A DNA stretch of 64,000 nt from Ridgeia piscesae. Lineage: Eukaryota > Annelida > Polychaeta > Sabellida > Siboglinidae. The notes under the pieces are model-generated. The model worked only from the letters and a program-made list of their open reading frames with translations. It did not search any database and was not told the origin of the DNA. The stretch spans positions 182,501-246,500 of the forward strand of contig JAODUO010000869.1 in the NCBI GenBank assembly GCA_025642075.2. Direction: 5' to 3'. Position numbers and translations under genes: made by a program. This document shows, in pieces, positions 1 to 19,580 of the stretch (the stretch's first letter is position 1; every line of letters begins with the position of its first letter).

Positions 1-341
1 CAGGATGGCATTCGGAAACTGGAGGTAGGGGTTTGTCTTTAGTGTCCAGTCCCGACCAGTCAGCTCTTGATGTAAGGCTACAACGTATCTGTCAATGGAA
101 ACTTGTTATTCACGTTTAACGTAAACTATTCCCTTTTGTGTAAAGGTGTCCAGTTAAGCTGGACGTCGTTAGGTGTATTTAGTATGACCTCGCGTAGTAC
201 CAGCAAACATGTATGCTGCGTTCACTCGGCGAAATATGAATCATCACATGTTGGACTACCGGTAAACAAAAAGGTGTCTTTCTCCACTTGCCGTCTGGGA
301 TATTAAATCCGAGGTTTGCAATCTCGTTCTGCCGTCCGCAG

Positions 342-620
342 GTGTCATGTGACTCGCCGGTGCGCGAGATCCCGCTGGATGACGTGGTGGCCCTCGACGC
401 AGGCGTCTTCACGATCTTCTCGGACGAGCCGTTCACATACAGCGGCATCTACTACTACAAGAAGACGACGTCCCCCGCCCCACGGCTCCACAGCGACAAC
501 GACACAGTCTCGTTCGACGTGCGAGACTTCAGCGCCATGTGCATCGTCGAATACTTCAACTTTACATTGACGAACGAACTCTACTTCGTCGAGAACTATT
601 TCCTCGGCGATGTCGCATGA
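342..620 (+). CDS. Terminal coding exon of an unrecognised gene (5' part outside the window)
   Basis: An acceptor-like sequence ending in cag at 339-341 is followed by an open frame of 92 codons (VSCDSPVREIPLDD... to ...ENYFLGDVA) closed by TGA at 618-620. The segment is GC-rich and synonymous-site biased compared with the AT-rich flanks, which is typical of a real exon here. The peptide has two cysteines, an acidic start, a run of aromatic residues (YSGIYYYKK) and an N-glycosylation sequon (NFT), so a secreted or lumenal domain is possible. There is no membrane segment. I do not recognise the family. The first codon is only an assumption from the splice site; the frame stays open upstream to 288, but that part looks like intron. 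Sequence 1-341 is then the end of the preceding intron. Confidence 0.6.
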   Translation: MSCDSPVREIPLDDVVALDAGVFTIFSDEPFTYSGIYYYKKTTSPAPRLHSDNDTVSFDVRDFSAMCIVEYFNFTLTNELYFVENYFLGDVA

Positions 621-1441
621 GCTTCCTTTTGGTGTCCCTACCGACTGCCAATTGGAGTTGCTGAACGATGAATGTGTGGTACAATGTACACGGACATTTC
701 TCAATGGTCCGTGTACGGTCGGTGATACAGAGTTGCTGGACGATTTATGCACCGATATCTTATTTGGTTTTTCAACATTTAGCCAATTGCAGCGCAGTTG
801 TTTATCGACTAACGGATGGTACACGGACCGGTTTCCCATTGGTCCTGACACATTCATTTATTTGGAGTTGGTGATCGATCGTACAGTTAGTACACAGACA
901 GATCACCTATAGGCAAGTGTATAGCCCAACATGATGACGACCGTCCGCGAATCTTCCGAACAGAGCCGTTGATATTATAATCAAAGAAACTGTTTTATTT
1001 ATATATTTATATTTACCGATGTGTTTATTGCAACCAACGGTGTTTACTTGTTAGTGTATATATGCAATGCCTACATTTAGTCGTGTAACATGCAAATTAA
1101 TGTTTTCTGAAAACACTTAACAGAAGCTTGTAACAGCGAGTTCACAAGACGCCACCTGCATTCGTGAGGCCAGAGAATTGTGAACTGTTGCCGCTAGGAT
1201 AGCACATTTCAAATCGACTTTGTTTCTGTGTAGACGCACAGAGTTGTGTCAACAAGGTGGCGGGCACGACTGAACTTATGTAGCTTTAGTTGGCTTCAAA
1301 GATTAACTTACTCTTTTAGCATAGAATGTATCCGTGCTTTTGACAATATTTATATCGTATTGTTTGGTGTGTGTGAGATTGTTGTTGGTTTTAACCGAGT
1401 CTCTGCATTTCGTACCCATGCGTTTCATTGCCATGCAGTGC
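621..1441. other. Intergenic / 3' flank, no gene seen
   Basis: Follows the stop codon of the exon at 342-620 and probably includes its 3' UTR. No second coding segment and no clear AATAAA hexamer was found by eye. The last bases, from about 1415, grade into the 86 bp array. Confidence 0.5.
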
Positions 1442-4400
1442 ACATCAATTCACAGTAACCATACCTTGCGTCATGCACCCACACTACAAGATACCACGAC
1501 GCACAGAAATGCTTCCAGCTCGCGTTCACGTCGATTCACAGTAACCATACCTTGCGTCATGCACCCACACTACAAGATACCACGACGCACAGAAATGCTT
1601 CCAGCTCGCGTTCACGTCGATTCACAGTAACCATACCTTGCGTCATGCATCCACACTACAAGATACCACGACGCACAGAAATGCTTCCAGCTCGCGTTCA
1701 CGTCGATTCACAGTAATCATACCTTGCGTCATGCACCCAAACTACAAGATACCACGACGCACACAAATGCTTCCAGCTCGCGTTCACGTCGATTCACAGT
1801 AATCATACCTTGCGTCATGCACCCAAACTACAAGATACCACGACGCACAGAAATGCTTCCAGCTCGCGTTCACGTCGATTCACAGTAACCATACATTGCG
1901 TCATGCACCCACACTACAAGATATCACGACGCACAGAAATGCTTCCAGCTCGCGTTCACGTCGATTCACAGTAACCATACATTGCGTCATGCACCCACAC
2001 TACAAGATATCACGACGCACAGAAATGCTTCCAGCTCGCGTTCACGTCGATTCACAGTAACCATACATTGCGTCATGCACCCACACTACAAGATATCACG
2101 ACGCACAGAAATGCTTCCAGCTCGCGTTCACGTCGATTCACAGTAACCATACATTGCGTCATGCACCCACACTACAAGATATCACGACGCACAGAAATGC
2201 TTCCAGCTCGCGTTCACGTCGATTCACAGTAACCATACATTGCGTCATGCACCCACACTACAAGATATCACGACGCACAGAAATGCTTCCAGCTCGCGTT
2301 CACGTCGAATTACAGTAACCATACCTTGCGTCATGCACCCAAACTACAAGATACCACGACGCACAGAAATGCTTCCAGCTCGCGTTCACGTCGATTCACA
2401 GTAACCACACCTTGCGTCATGCACCCACACTACAAGATACCACACACGCACACACATGCTTCCAGCTCGCGTTCACGTCGATTCACAGTAACCATACCTT
2501 GCGTCATGCACCCACACTACAAGATACCACGACGCACAGAAATGCTTCCAGCTCGCGTTCACGTCGATTCACAGTAACCATACCTTGCGTCATGCACCCA
2601 CACTACAAGATACCACGACGCACAGAAATGCTTCCAGCTCGCGTTCACGTCGATTCACAGTAACCATACCTTGCGTCATGCACCCACACTACAAGATACC
2701 ACGACGCACACACATGCTTCCAGCTCGCGTTCACGTCAATTCACAGTAACCATACCTTGCGTCATGCACCCACACTACAAGATACCACACACGCACACAC
2801 ATGCTTCCAGCTCGCGTTCACGTCGATTCACAGTAACCATACCTTGCGTCATGCACCCACACTACAAGATACCACGACGCACAGAAATGCTTCCAGCTCG
2901 CGTTCACGTCGATTCACAGTAATCATACCTTGCGTCATGCACCCAAACTACAAGATACCACACACGCACACACATGCTTCCAGCTCGCGTTCACGTCAAT
3001 TCACAGTAACCATACCTTGCGTCATGCACCCACACTACAAGATACCACGACGCACAGAAATGCTTCCAGCTCGCGTTCACGTCGATTCACAGTAATCATA
3101 CCTTGCGTCATGCACCCAAACTACAAGATACCACGACGCACAGAAATGCTTCCAGCTCGCGTTCACGTCAATTCACAGTAACCATACCTTGCGTCATGCA
3201 CCCACACTACAAGATACCACGACGCACACACATGCTTCCAGCTCGCGTTCACGTCAATTCACAGTAACCATACCTTGCGTCATGCACCCACACTACAAGA
3301 TACCACGACGCACAGAAATGCTTCCAGCTCGCGTTCACGTCGATTCACAGTAACCATACATTGCGTCATGCACCCACACTACAAGATATCACGACGCACA
3401 GAAATGCTTCCAGCTCGCGTTCACGTCGATTCACAGTAACCATACCTTGCGTCATGCACCCAAACTACAAGATACCACGACGCACAGAAATGCTTCCAGC
3501 TCGCGTTCACGTCGATTCACAGTAACCATACATTGCGTCATGCACCCACACTACAAGATATCACGACGCACAGAAATGCTTCCAGCTCGCGTTCACGTCG
3601 ATTCACAGTAACCATACATTGCGTCATGCACCCACACTACAAGATACCACGACGCACAGAAATGCTTCCAGCTCGCGTTCACGTCAATTCACAGTAACCA
3701 TACCTTGCGTCATGCACCCCACACTACAAGATACCACGACGCACAGAAATGCTTCCAGCTCGCGTTCACGTCAATTCACAGTAACCATACATTGCGTCAT
3801 GCACCCACACTACAAGATATCACGACGCACAGAAATGCTTCCAGCTCGCGTTCACGTCGATTCACAGTAATCATACCTTGCGTCATGCACCCACACTACA
3901 AGATACCACACACGCACACACATGCTTCCAGCTCGCGTTCACGTCAATTCACAGTAACCATACATTGCGTCATGCACCCACACTACAAGATATCACGACG
4001 CACAGAAATGCTTCCAGCTCGCGTTCACGTCGATTCACAGTAACCATACATTGCGTCATGCACCCACACTACAAGATACCACACACGCACACACATGCTT
4101 CCAGCTCGCGTTCACGTCAATTCACAGTAACCATACCTTGCGTCATGCACCCACACTACAAGATACCACACACGCACACACATGCTTCCAGCTCGCGTTC
4201 ACGTCGATTCACAGTAACCATACCTTGCGTCATGCACCCACACTACAAGATACCACACACGCACACACATGCTTCCAGCTCGCGTTCACATCAATTCACA
4301 GTAACCATACCTTGCGTCATGCACCCACACTACAAGATACCACGACGCACAGAAATGCTTCCAGCTCGCGTTCACGTCGATTCACAGTAACCATACCTTG

Positions 4401-7400
4401 CGTCATGCATCCACACTACAAGATACCACACACGCACACACATGCTTCCAGCTCGCGTTCACATCAATTCACAGTAACCATACCTTGCGTCATGCATCCA
4501 CACTACAAGATACCACACACGCATACACATGCTTCCAGCTCGCGTTCACATCAATTCACAGTAACCATACCTTGCGTCATGCACCCACACTACAAGATAT
4601 CACGACGCACAGAAATGCTTCCAGCTCGCGTTCACGTCAATTCACAGTAACCATACCTTGCGTCATGCACCCACACTACAAGATACCACGACGCACAGAA
4701 ATGCTTCCAGCTCGCGTTCACGTCAATTCACAGTAACCATACCTTGCGTCATGCATCCACACTACAAGATACCACACACGCACACACATGCTTCCAGCTC
4801 GCGTTCACATCAATTCACAGTAACCATACCTTGCGTCATGCACCCACACTACAAGATATCACGACGCACAGAAATGCTTCCAGCTCGCGTTCACATCAAT
4901 TCACAGTAACCATACCTTGCGTCATGCACCCACACTACAAGATACCACGACGCACACAAATGCTTCCAGCTCGCGTTCACATCAATTCACAGTAACCATA
5001 CATTGCGTCATGCACCCACACTACAAGATACCACGACGCACACAAATGCTTCCAGCTCGCGTTCACATCAATTCACAGTAACCATACATTGCGTCATGCA
5101 CCCACACTACAAGATATCACGACGCATACAAATGCTTCCAGCTCGCGTTCACGTCAATTCACAGTAACCATACCTTGCGTCATGCACCCACACTACAAGA
5201 TACCACGACGCACACACATGCTTCCAGCTCGCGTTCACGTCGATTCACAGTAATCATACCTTGCGTCATGCACCCCACACTACAAGATACCACGACGCAC
5301 ACACATGCTTCCAGCTCGCGTTCACGTCAATTCACAGTAATCATACCTTGCGTCATGCACCCCACACTACAAGATACCACGACGCACACACATGCTTCCA
5401 GCTCGCGTTCACGTCAATTCACAGTAACCATACCTTGCGTCATGCACCCACACTACAAGATACCACGACGCACAGAAATGCTTCCAGCTCGCGTTCACGT
5501 CAATTCACAGTAACCATACCTTGCGTCATGCACCCACACTACAAGATACCACACACGCACACACATGCTTCCAGCTCGCGTTCACGTCAATTCACAGTAA
5601 CCATACCTTGCGTCATGCATCCACACTACAAGATACCACGACGCACACAAATGCTTCCAGCTCGCGTTCACGTCAATTCACAGTAACCATACCTTGCGTC
5701 ATGCACCCACACTACAAGATACCACACACGCACACACATGCTTCCAGCTCGCGTTCACGTCAATTCACAGTAACCATACCTTGCGTCATGCACCCACACT
5801 ACAAGATACCACGACGCACAGAAATGCTTCCAGCTCGCGTTCACGTCAATTCACAGTAACCATACCTTGCGTCATGCACCCACACTACAAGATACCACAC
5901 ACGCACACACATGCTTCCAGCTCGCGTTCACGTCAATTCACAGTAACCATACCTTGCGTCATGCATCCACACTACAAGATACCACGACGCACACAAATGC
6001 TTCCAGCTCGCGTTCACGTCAATTCACAGTAACCATACCTTGCGTCATGCACCCACACTACAAGATACCACACACGCACACACATGCTTCCAGCTCGCGT
6101 TCACGTCAATTCACAGTAACCATACCTTGCGTCATGCACCCACACTACAAGATACCACACACGCACACACATGCTTCCAGCTCGCGTTCACGTCGATTCA
6201 CAGTAACCATACCTTGCGTCATGCACCCACACTACAAGATACCACACACGCACACACATGCTTCCAGCTCGCGTTCACGTCAATTCACAGTAACCATACC
6301 TTGCGTCATGCACCCACACTACAAGATACCACGACGCACACACATGCTTCCAGCTCGCGTTCACATCAATTCACAGTAACCATACCTTGCGTCATGCATC
6401 CACACTACAAGATACCACGACGCACACACATGCTTCCAGCTCGCGTTCACATCAATTCACAGTAACCATACCTTGCGTCATGCATCCACACTACAAGATA
6501 CCACGACGCACACACATGCTTCCAGCTCGCGTTCACATCAATTCACAGTAACCATACATTGCGTCATGCACCCACACTACAAGATACCACGACGCACACA
6601 AATGCTTCCAGCTCGCGTTCACATCAATTCACAGTAACCATACATTGCGTCATGCACCCACACTACAAGATATCACGACGCATACAAATGCTTCCAGCTC
6701 GCGTTCACGTCAATTCACAGTAACCATACATTGCGTCATGCACCCACACTACAAGATACCACGACGCACACACATGCTTCCAGCTCGCGTTCACGTCGAT
6801 TCACAGTAATCATACCTTGCGTCATGCACCCACACTACAAGATACCACGACGCACACACATGCTTCCAGCTCGCGTTCACGTCAATTCACAGTAACCATA
6901 CCTTGCGTCATGCACCCCACACTACAAGATACCACGACGCACACACATGCTTCCAGCTCGCGTTCACGTCAATTCACAGTAACCATACCTTGCGTCATGC
7001 ACCCACACTACAAGATACCACGACGCACACAAATGCTTCCAGCTCGCGTTCACGTCAATTCACAGTAACCATACCTTGCGTCATGCACCCACACTACAAG
7101 ATACCACGACGCACAGAAATGCTTCCAGCTCGCGTTCACGTCGATTCACAGTAACCATACCTTGCGTCATGCACCCACACTACAAGATACCACACACGCA
7201 CACACATGCTTCCAGCTCGCGTTCACGTCAATTCACAGTAACCATACCTTGCGTCATGCACCCACACTACAAGATATCACACGCACACACATGCTTCCAG
7301 CTCGCGTTCACATCAATTCACAGTAACCATACCTTGCGTCATGCATCCACACTACAAGATACCACGACGCACACACATGCTTCCAGCTCGCGTTCACATC

Positions 7401-10400
7401 AATTCACAGTAACCATACCTTGCGTCATGCATCCACACTACAAGATACCACGACGCACACACATGCTTCCAGCTCGCGTTCACATCAATTCACAGTAACC
7501 ATACATTGCGTCATGCACCCACACTACAAGATACCACGACGCACACAAATGCTTCCAGCTCGCGTTCACATCAATTCACAGTAACCATACATTGCGTCAT
7601 GCACCCACACTACAAGATATCACGACGCATACAAATGCTTCCAGCTCGCGTTCACGTCAATTCACAGTAACCATACCTTGCGTCATGCACCCCACACTAC
7701 AAGATACCACGACGCACACACATGCTTCCAGCTCGCGTTCACGTCGATTCACAGTAATCATACCTTGCGTCATGCACCCCACACTACAAGATACCACGAC
7801 GCACACACATGCTTCCAGCTCGCGTTCACGTCAATTCACAGTAACCATACCTTGCGTCATGCACCCCACACTACAAGATACCACGACGCACACACATGCT
7901 TCCAGCTCGCGTTCACGTCAATTCACAGTAACCATACCTTGCGTCATGCACCCACACTACAAGATACCACGACGCACACAAATGCTTCCAGCTCGCGTTC
8001 ACGTCAATTCACAGTAACCATACCTTGCGTCATGCACCCACACTACAAGATACCACGACGCACAGAAATGCTTCCAGCTCGCGTTCACGTCAATTCACAG
8101 TAACCATACCTTGCGTCATGCACCCACACTACAAGATACCACACACGCACACACATGCTTCCAGCTCGCGTTCACGTCAATTCACAGTAACCATACCTTG
8201 CGTCATGCATCCACACTACAAGATACCACGACGCACACACATGCTTCCAGCTCGCGTTCACATCAATTCACAGTAACCATACATTGCGTCATGCACCCAC
8301 ACTACAAGATATCACGACGCATACAAATGCTTCCAGCTCGCGTTCACGTCAATTCACAGTAACCATACCTTGCGTCATGCACCCCACACTACAAGATACC
8401 ACGACGCACACACATGCTTCCAGCTCGCGTTCACGTCGATTCACAGTAATCATACCTTGCGTCATGCACCCCACACTACAAGATACCACGACGCACACAC
8501 ATGCTTCCAGCTCGCGTTCACGTCAATTCACAGTAATCATACCTTGCGTCATGCACCCCACACTACAAGATACCACGACGCACACACATGCTTCCAGCTC
8601 GCGTTCACGTCAATTCACAGTAACCATACCTTGCGTCATGCACCCACACTACAAGATACCACGACGCACACAAATGCTTCCAGCTCGCGTTCACGTCAAT
8701 TCACAGTAACCATACCTTGCGTCATGCACCCACACTACAAGATACCACGACGCACAGAAATGCTTCCAGCTCGCGTTCACGTCAATTCACAGTAACCATA
8801 CCTTGCGTCATGCACCCACACTACAAGATACCACACACGCACACACATGCTTCCAGCTCGCGTTCACGTCAATTCACAGTAACCATACCTTGCGTCATGC
8901 ATCCACACTACAAGATACCACGACGCACACAAATGCTTCCAGCTCGCGTTCACGTCAATTCACAGTAACCATACCTTGCGTCATGCACCCACACTACAAG
9001 ATACCACACACGCACACACATGCTTCCAGCTCGCGTTCACGTCAATTCACAGTAACCATACCTTGCGTCATGCACCCACACTACAAGATACCACACACGC
9101 ACACACATGCTTCCAGCTCGCGTTCACGTCGATTCACAGTAACCATACCTTGCGTCATGCACCCACACTACAAGATACCACACACGCACACACATGCTTC
9201 CAGCTCGCGTTCACGTCAATTCACAGTAACCATACCTTGCGTCATGCACCCACACTACAAGATATCGACGCACACACATGCTTCCAGCTCGCGTTCACGT
9301 CAATTCACAGTAACCATACCTTGCGTCATGCATCCACACTACAAGATACCACGACGCACACACATGCTTCCAGCTCGCGTTCACATCAATTCACAGTAAC
9401 CATACCTTGCGTCATGCATCCACACTACAAGATACCACGACGCACACACATGCTTCCAGCTCGCGTTCACATCAATTCACAGTAACCATACCTTGCGTCA
9501 TGCATCCACACTACAAGATACCACGACGCACACACATGCTTCCAGCTCGCGTTCACGTCAATTCACAGTAACCATACCTTGCGTCATGCACCCCACACTA
9601 CAAGATACCACACACGCACACACATGCTTCCAGCTCGCGTTCACGTCAATTCACAGTAACCATACCTTGCGTCATGCACCCCACACTACAAGATACCACA
9701 CACGCACACACATGCTTCCAGCTCGCGTTCACGTCAATTCACAGTAACCATACCTTGCGTCATGCACCCACACTACAAGATACCACGACGCACAGAAATG
9801 CTTCCAGCTCGCGTTCACGTCAATTCACAGTAACCATACATTGCGTCATGCACCCACACTACAAGATATCACGACGCACACAAATGCTTCCAGCTCGCGT
9901 TCACGTCAATTCACAGTAACCATACATTGCGTCATGCACCCACACTACAAGATACCACGACGCACACAAATGCTTCCAGCTCGCGTTCACGTCAATTCAC
10001 AGTAACCATACCTTGCGTCATGCACCCACACTACAAGATACCACACACGCACACACATGCTTCCAGCTCGCGTTCACGTCGATTCACAGTAATCATACCT
10101 TGCGTCATGCATCCACACTACAAGATACCACACACGCACACACATGCTTCCAGCTCGCGTTCACATCAATTCACAGTAACCATACCTTGCGTCATGCATC
10201 CACACTACAAGATACCACACACGCACACACATGCTTCCAGCTCGCGTTCACATCAATTCACAGTAACCATACCTTGCGTCATGCACCCACACTACAAGAT
10301 ATCACGACGCACAGAAATGCTTCCAGCTCGCGTTCACGTCAATTCACAGTAACCATACCTTGCGTCATGCACCCACACTACAAGATACCACGACGCACAG

Positions 10401-12936
10401 AAATGCTTCCAGCTCGCGTTCACGTCAATTCACAGTAACCATACCTTGCGTCATGCATCCACACTACAAGATACCACACACGCACACACATGCTTCCAGC
10501 TCGCGTTCACATCAATTCACAGTAACCATACCTTGCGTCATGCACCCACACTACAAGATACCACACACGCACACACATGCTTCCAGCTCGCGTTCACATC
10601 AATTCACAGTAACCATACCTTGCGTCATGCACCCACACTACAAGATATCACGACGCACAGAAATGCTTCCAGCTCGCGTTCACATCAATTCACAGTAACC
10701 ATACATTGCGTCATGCACCCACACTACAAGATACCACGACGCACAAATGCTTCCAGCTCGCGTTCACGTCAATTCACAGTAACCATACATTGCGTCATGC
10801 ACCCACACTACAAGATACCACGACGCACACAAATGCTTCCAGCTCGCGTTCACATCAATTCACAGTAACCATACATTGCGTCATGCACCCACACTACAAG
10901 ATATCACGACGCATACAAATGCTTCCAGCTCGCGTTCACGTCAATTCACAGTAACCATACCTTGCGTCATGCACCCCACACTACAAGATACCACGACGCA
11001 CACACATGCTTCCAGCTCGCGTTCACGTCAATTCACAGTAACCATACCTTGCGTCATGCACCCACACTACAAGATACCACGACGCACACAAATGCTTCCA
11101 GCTCGCGTTCACGTCAATTCACAGTAACCATACCTTGCGTCATGCACCCACACTACAAGATACCACGACGCACAGAAATGCTTCCAGCTCGCGTTCACGT
11201 CAATTCACAGTAACCATACCTTGCGTCATGCACCCACACTACAAGATACCACACACGCACACACATGCTTCCAGCTCGCGTTCACGTCAATTCACAGTAA
11301 CCATACCTTGCGTCATGCATCCACACTACAAGATACCACGACGCACACAAATGCTTCCAGCTCGCGTTCACGTCAATTCACAGTAACCATACCTTGCGTC
11401 ATGCACCCACACTACAAGATATCACGACGCACACAAATGCTTCCAGCTCGCGTTCACATCAATTCACAGTAACCATACCTTGCGTCATGCATCCACACTA
11501 CAAGATACCACGACGCACACACATGCTTCCAGCTCGCGTTCACATCAATTCACAGTAACCATACCTTGCGTCATGCATCCACACTACAAGATACCACGAC
11601 GCACACACATGCTTCCAGCTCGCGTTCACGTCAAATTCACAGTAACCATACCTTGCGTCATGCATCCACACTACAAGATACCACGACGCACACACATGCT
11701 TCCAGCTCGCGTTCACGTCAATTCACAGTAACCATACCTTGCGTCATGCACCCCACACTACAAGATACCACACACGCACACACATGCTTCCAGCTCGCGT
11801 TCACGTCAATTCACAGTAACCATACCTTGCGTCATGCACCCCACACTACAAGATATCACGACGCACAGAAATGCTTCCAGCTCGCGTTCACGTCAATTCA
11901 CAGTAACCATACCTTGCGTCATGCACCCACACTACAAGATACCACGACGCACACAAATGCTTCCAGCTCGCGTTCACGTCGATTCACAGTAACCATACCT
12001 TGCGTCATGCACCCACACTACAAGATACCACGACGCACACAAATGCTTCCAGCTCGCGTTCACGTCAATTCACAGTAACCATACCTTGCGTCATGCACCC
12101 ACACTACAAGATACCACACACGCACACACATGCTTCCAGCTCGCGTTCACGTCAATTCACAGTAACCATACCTTGCGTCATGCACCCCACACTACAAGAT
12201 ACCACGACGCACAGAAATGCTTCCAGCTCGCGTTCACGTCAATTCACAGTAACCATACCTTGCGTCATGCACCCCACACTACAAGATACCACACACGCAC
12301 ACACATGCTTCCAGCTCGCGTTCACGTCAATTCACAGTAACCATACCTTGCGTCATGCACCCACACTACAAGATACCACGACGCACACAAATGCTTCCAG
12401 CTCGCGTTCACGTCAATTCACAGTAACCATACCTTGCGTCATGCACCCACACTACAAGATATCACGACGCACACAAATGCTTCCAGCTCGCGTTCACGTC
12501 AATTCACAGTAACCATACCTTGCGTCATGCACCCACACTACAAGATACCACGACGCACACAAATGCTTCCAGCTCGCGTTCACGTCAATTCACAGTAACC
12601 ATACCTTGCGTCATGCACCCACACTACAAGATATCACACACGCACACACATGCTTCCAGCTCGCGTTCACGTCAATTCACAGTAACCATACCTTGCGTCA
12701 TGCACCCACACTACAAGATATCACGACGCACACAAATGCTTCCAGCTCGCGTTCACGTCGATTCACAGTAACCATACCTTGCGTCATGCATCCACACTAC
12801 AAGATACCACGACGCACACACATGCTTCCAGCTCGCGTTCACGTCAATTCACAGTAACCATACCTTGCGTCATGCACCCACACTACAAGATACCACACAC
12901 GCACACACATGCTTCCAGCTCGCGTTCACGTCGATT
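1442..12936. repeat. Large minisatellite, 86-87 bp unit, about 133 copies
   Basis: Direct head-to-tail repetition of a unit containing CAGTAACCATACCTTGCGTC and CTTCCAGCTCGCGTTCACGT. Units are 86 or 87 bp; the difference is mostly CACCCACAC versus CACCCCACAC. Copies differ at a few diagnostic sites: CGATTC or CAATTC, GATACC or GATATC, CACGACGCACAGAAATG or CACACACGCACACACATG, and ACGTC or ACATC. CGATTC units dominate near the left end and CAATTC or ACATCAATTC units further right. Groups of variants recur in the same order at 346 bp (4 units) and 692 bp (8 units), which shows higher-order duplication. The array lies between the 3' ends of two converging genes. Open frames within it are by-products of the unit and do not resemble any protein. 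Confidence 0.97.
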
Positions 12937-13638
12937 GTAACCTGTCTTTCCTCACACAGTCGTCTCACGGAAACACCCTTCCCGGGAACGTATCCAATAC
13001 TATCCATATCTCTAATACAAATTGCAACTGTATTATATTCGTTATGGATCTATATCTATAGGAAGGCCTGTATACGACAGAGGTCCTGGGTCCTAGTGCA
13101 GGCCTTCCTTGATTATCCAAACGCAAAATGTGTATAAACTGTTTCTTTTACTATTTAGGCCCTATGTACGATGACCTATACAATTAACTTCAATTCATCC
13201 GATCTGTGGCTGTTACGTAACAGGTATTTGCGGAAGTGACATGTTTACACAGCGGGTTTTGAGACTGGTGTAATCCGCGGGCGCAGACGTCATGCATAAG
13301 TTTTACCATCAATGCCTACAGTTGTGGGCTATTGGACTACGTCACGGCAACCAGCAGCAACAACACTTGTGTCCAGGACTAGTGTTTTATCCGATAGGTG
13401 GAATTAGTAGTGTTTGCGATCGGGAGATTTATGTCTGTGGGTTTTATGGTTCTGCTTCAGTGTATCATATTTGTCTATCATCATTACATAGCGTTACTAG
13501 GGTGATTAAGTTAAATATATGAACAACAACGTCATACCATAGCACATAAAGTTTTTTTACTAGATTTTCTTAGTAAATCTTTAATCTTACTAAATGAATA
13601 CTAATTACCGGTAATATATTTTATGTAACATTAAAACA

Positions 13639-13639
<1 letters not shown>
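12937..13639. other. Unique intergenic sequence, no gene seen
   Basis: AT-rich sequence between the 86 bp array and a (TA)n tract. Short open frames at 12937-13137 and 13292-13522 have no recognisable product and no convincing splice context. Confidence 0.4.
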
Positions 13640-13712
<73 letters not shown>

Positions 13713-13744
13713 ATAACATACATAATCCTACCACCACGCACGCA

Positions 13745-13776
<32 letters not shown>

Positions 13777-13814
13777 CACACACACAATATTACACATTAC
13801 ACACACACACACAC
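13640..13814. repeat. Microsatellites (TA)n, (CGCA)n and (CA)n
   Basis: Alternating TA at about 13640-13712, then CGCA tetranucleotides at about 13735-13763, passing into CA dinucleotides to about 13814. It lies in the 3' flank of the Shisa-like gene. Confidence 0.95.
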
Positions 13815-14216
13815 ATAAATACACGCTCACTCACCTACACACTTATTGATATGATAATAATAAATGCAGTGTCACTCCTGTAATACAATTTCTCTCTTCC
13901 GGAATATGTTTTGCCGTCGACCCTACATTTCGGGCAAAAAAATTCGAACAGGTAGTTAACATTTCCATCTTAAATAAATGTAATAATAAATTTGCCTCTA
14001 CAGAAATAAAACAGCTTCATTGAAACACGAAGCACAAATGGCACTCATGCTTCCCATTATCGTTTTTTCACGTGGACATTTTCCCTGAGGGGTTTGAACA
14101 GCCTTTAGATGTCAAATATTTGTCACAACGTAGTTGAGCATCGTAATGTTTTGCACCATTTGTACACATCACGTGACAGTTGCGGTAGACGCCGCCGTGC
14201 TCTCATACGGTGAAGG
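13815..14216. other. Probable 3' UTR / downstream flank of the Shisa-like gene
   Basis: AT-rich, no open frame of note. It lies immediately downstream (- strand) of the TAA stop at 14217-14219. The end of the transcript cannot be placed from sequence alone. Confidence 0.35.
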
Positions 14217-19075
<4,859 letters not shown>

Positions 19076-19300
19076 GACAAGAGACAGTCAACGACACGAA
19101 CTGACTGCGGTGGAGCTCGCGCGAGGACGGCTTCGTGAGTGCCGTTGCTACGCCCCCTCTCACGGCGCTGTCGCTAGCCGCTCTGCCGTGGATACCGGGC
19201 TACGTTTGTTTACCTATCGATCTTTGCACGGAACGCCCACTATGAACCTAACCGCACTGATTAAACAAAACGATCTCAATTACTAATTTAGTCTCCCGTG
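19076..19300 (-). promoter_or_regulatory. CpG-rich segment upstream of the Shisa-like start codon
   Basis: Between about 19110 and 19215 the sequence is GC- and CpG-rich (GGAGCTCGCGCGAGGACGG, GGCGCTGTCGCTAGCCG) in an otherwise AT-rich neighbourhood, directly 5' of the signal-peptide exon. It is probably 5' UTR and promoter. No TATA box is evident and no start site can be placed. Confidence 0.35.
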
Positions 19301-19580
19301 AGAATCCTGTAAATGTTGGTCCGAACTGCCTAGAAACTGCTGATACTATAGGCGTGCCCCAAAGGGTTATTGACACAATTTACTTTGGAACTGCGAAACC
19401 ATAGAAATTGACCAGTATTGATAACAATACATATAGTCAAACAGTATATTATAAAGATGGATGTGTTAAACCGATACCACATGTTGTATTGATTCGAAAT
19501 AAATTTAAAAAAAAATTGCGAGTTTGGCACCTTTCTACGTCTTAATGTCTGATATTAGGTGCATGCTCGAATCTACATTA

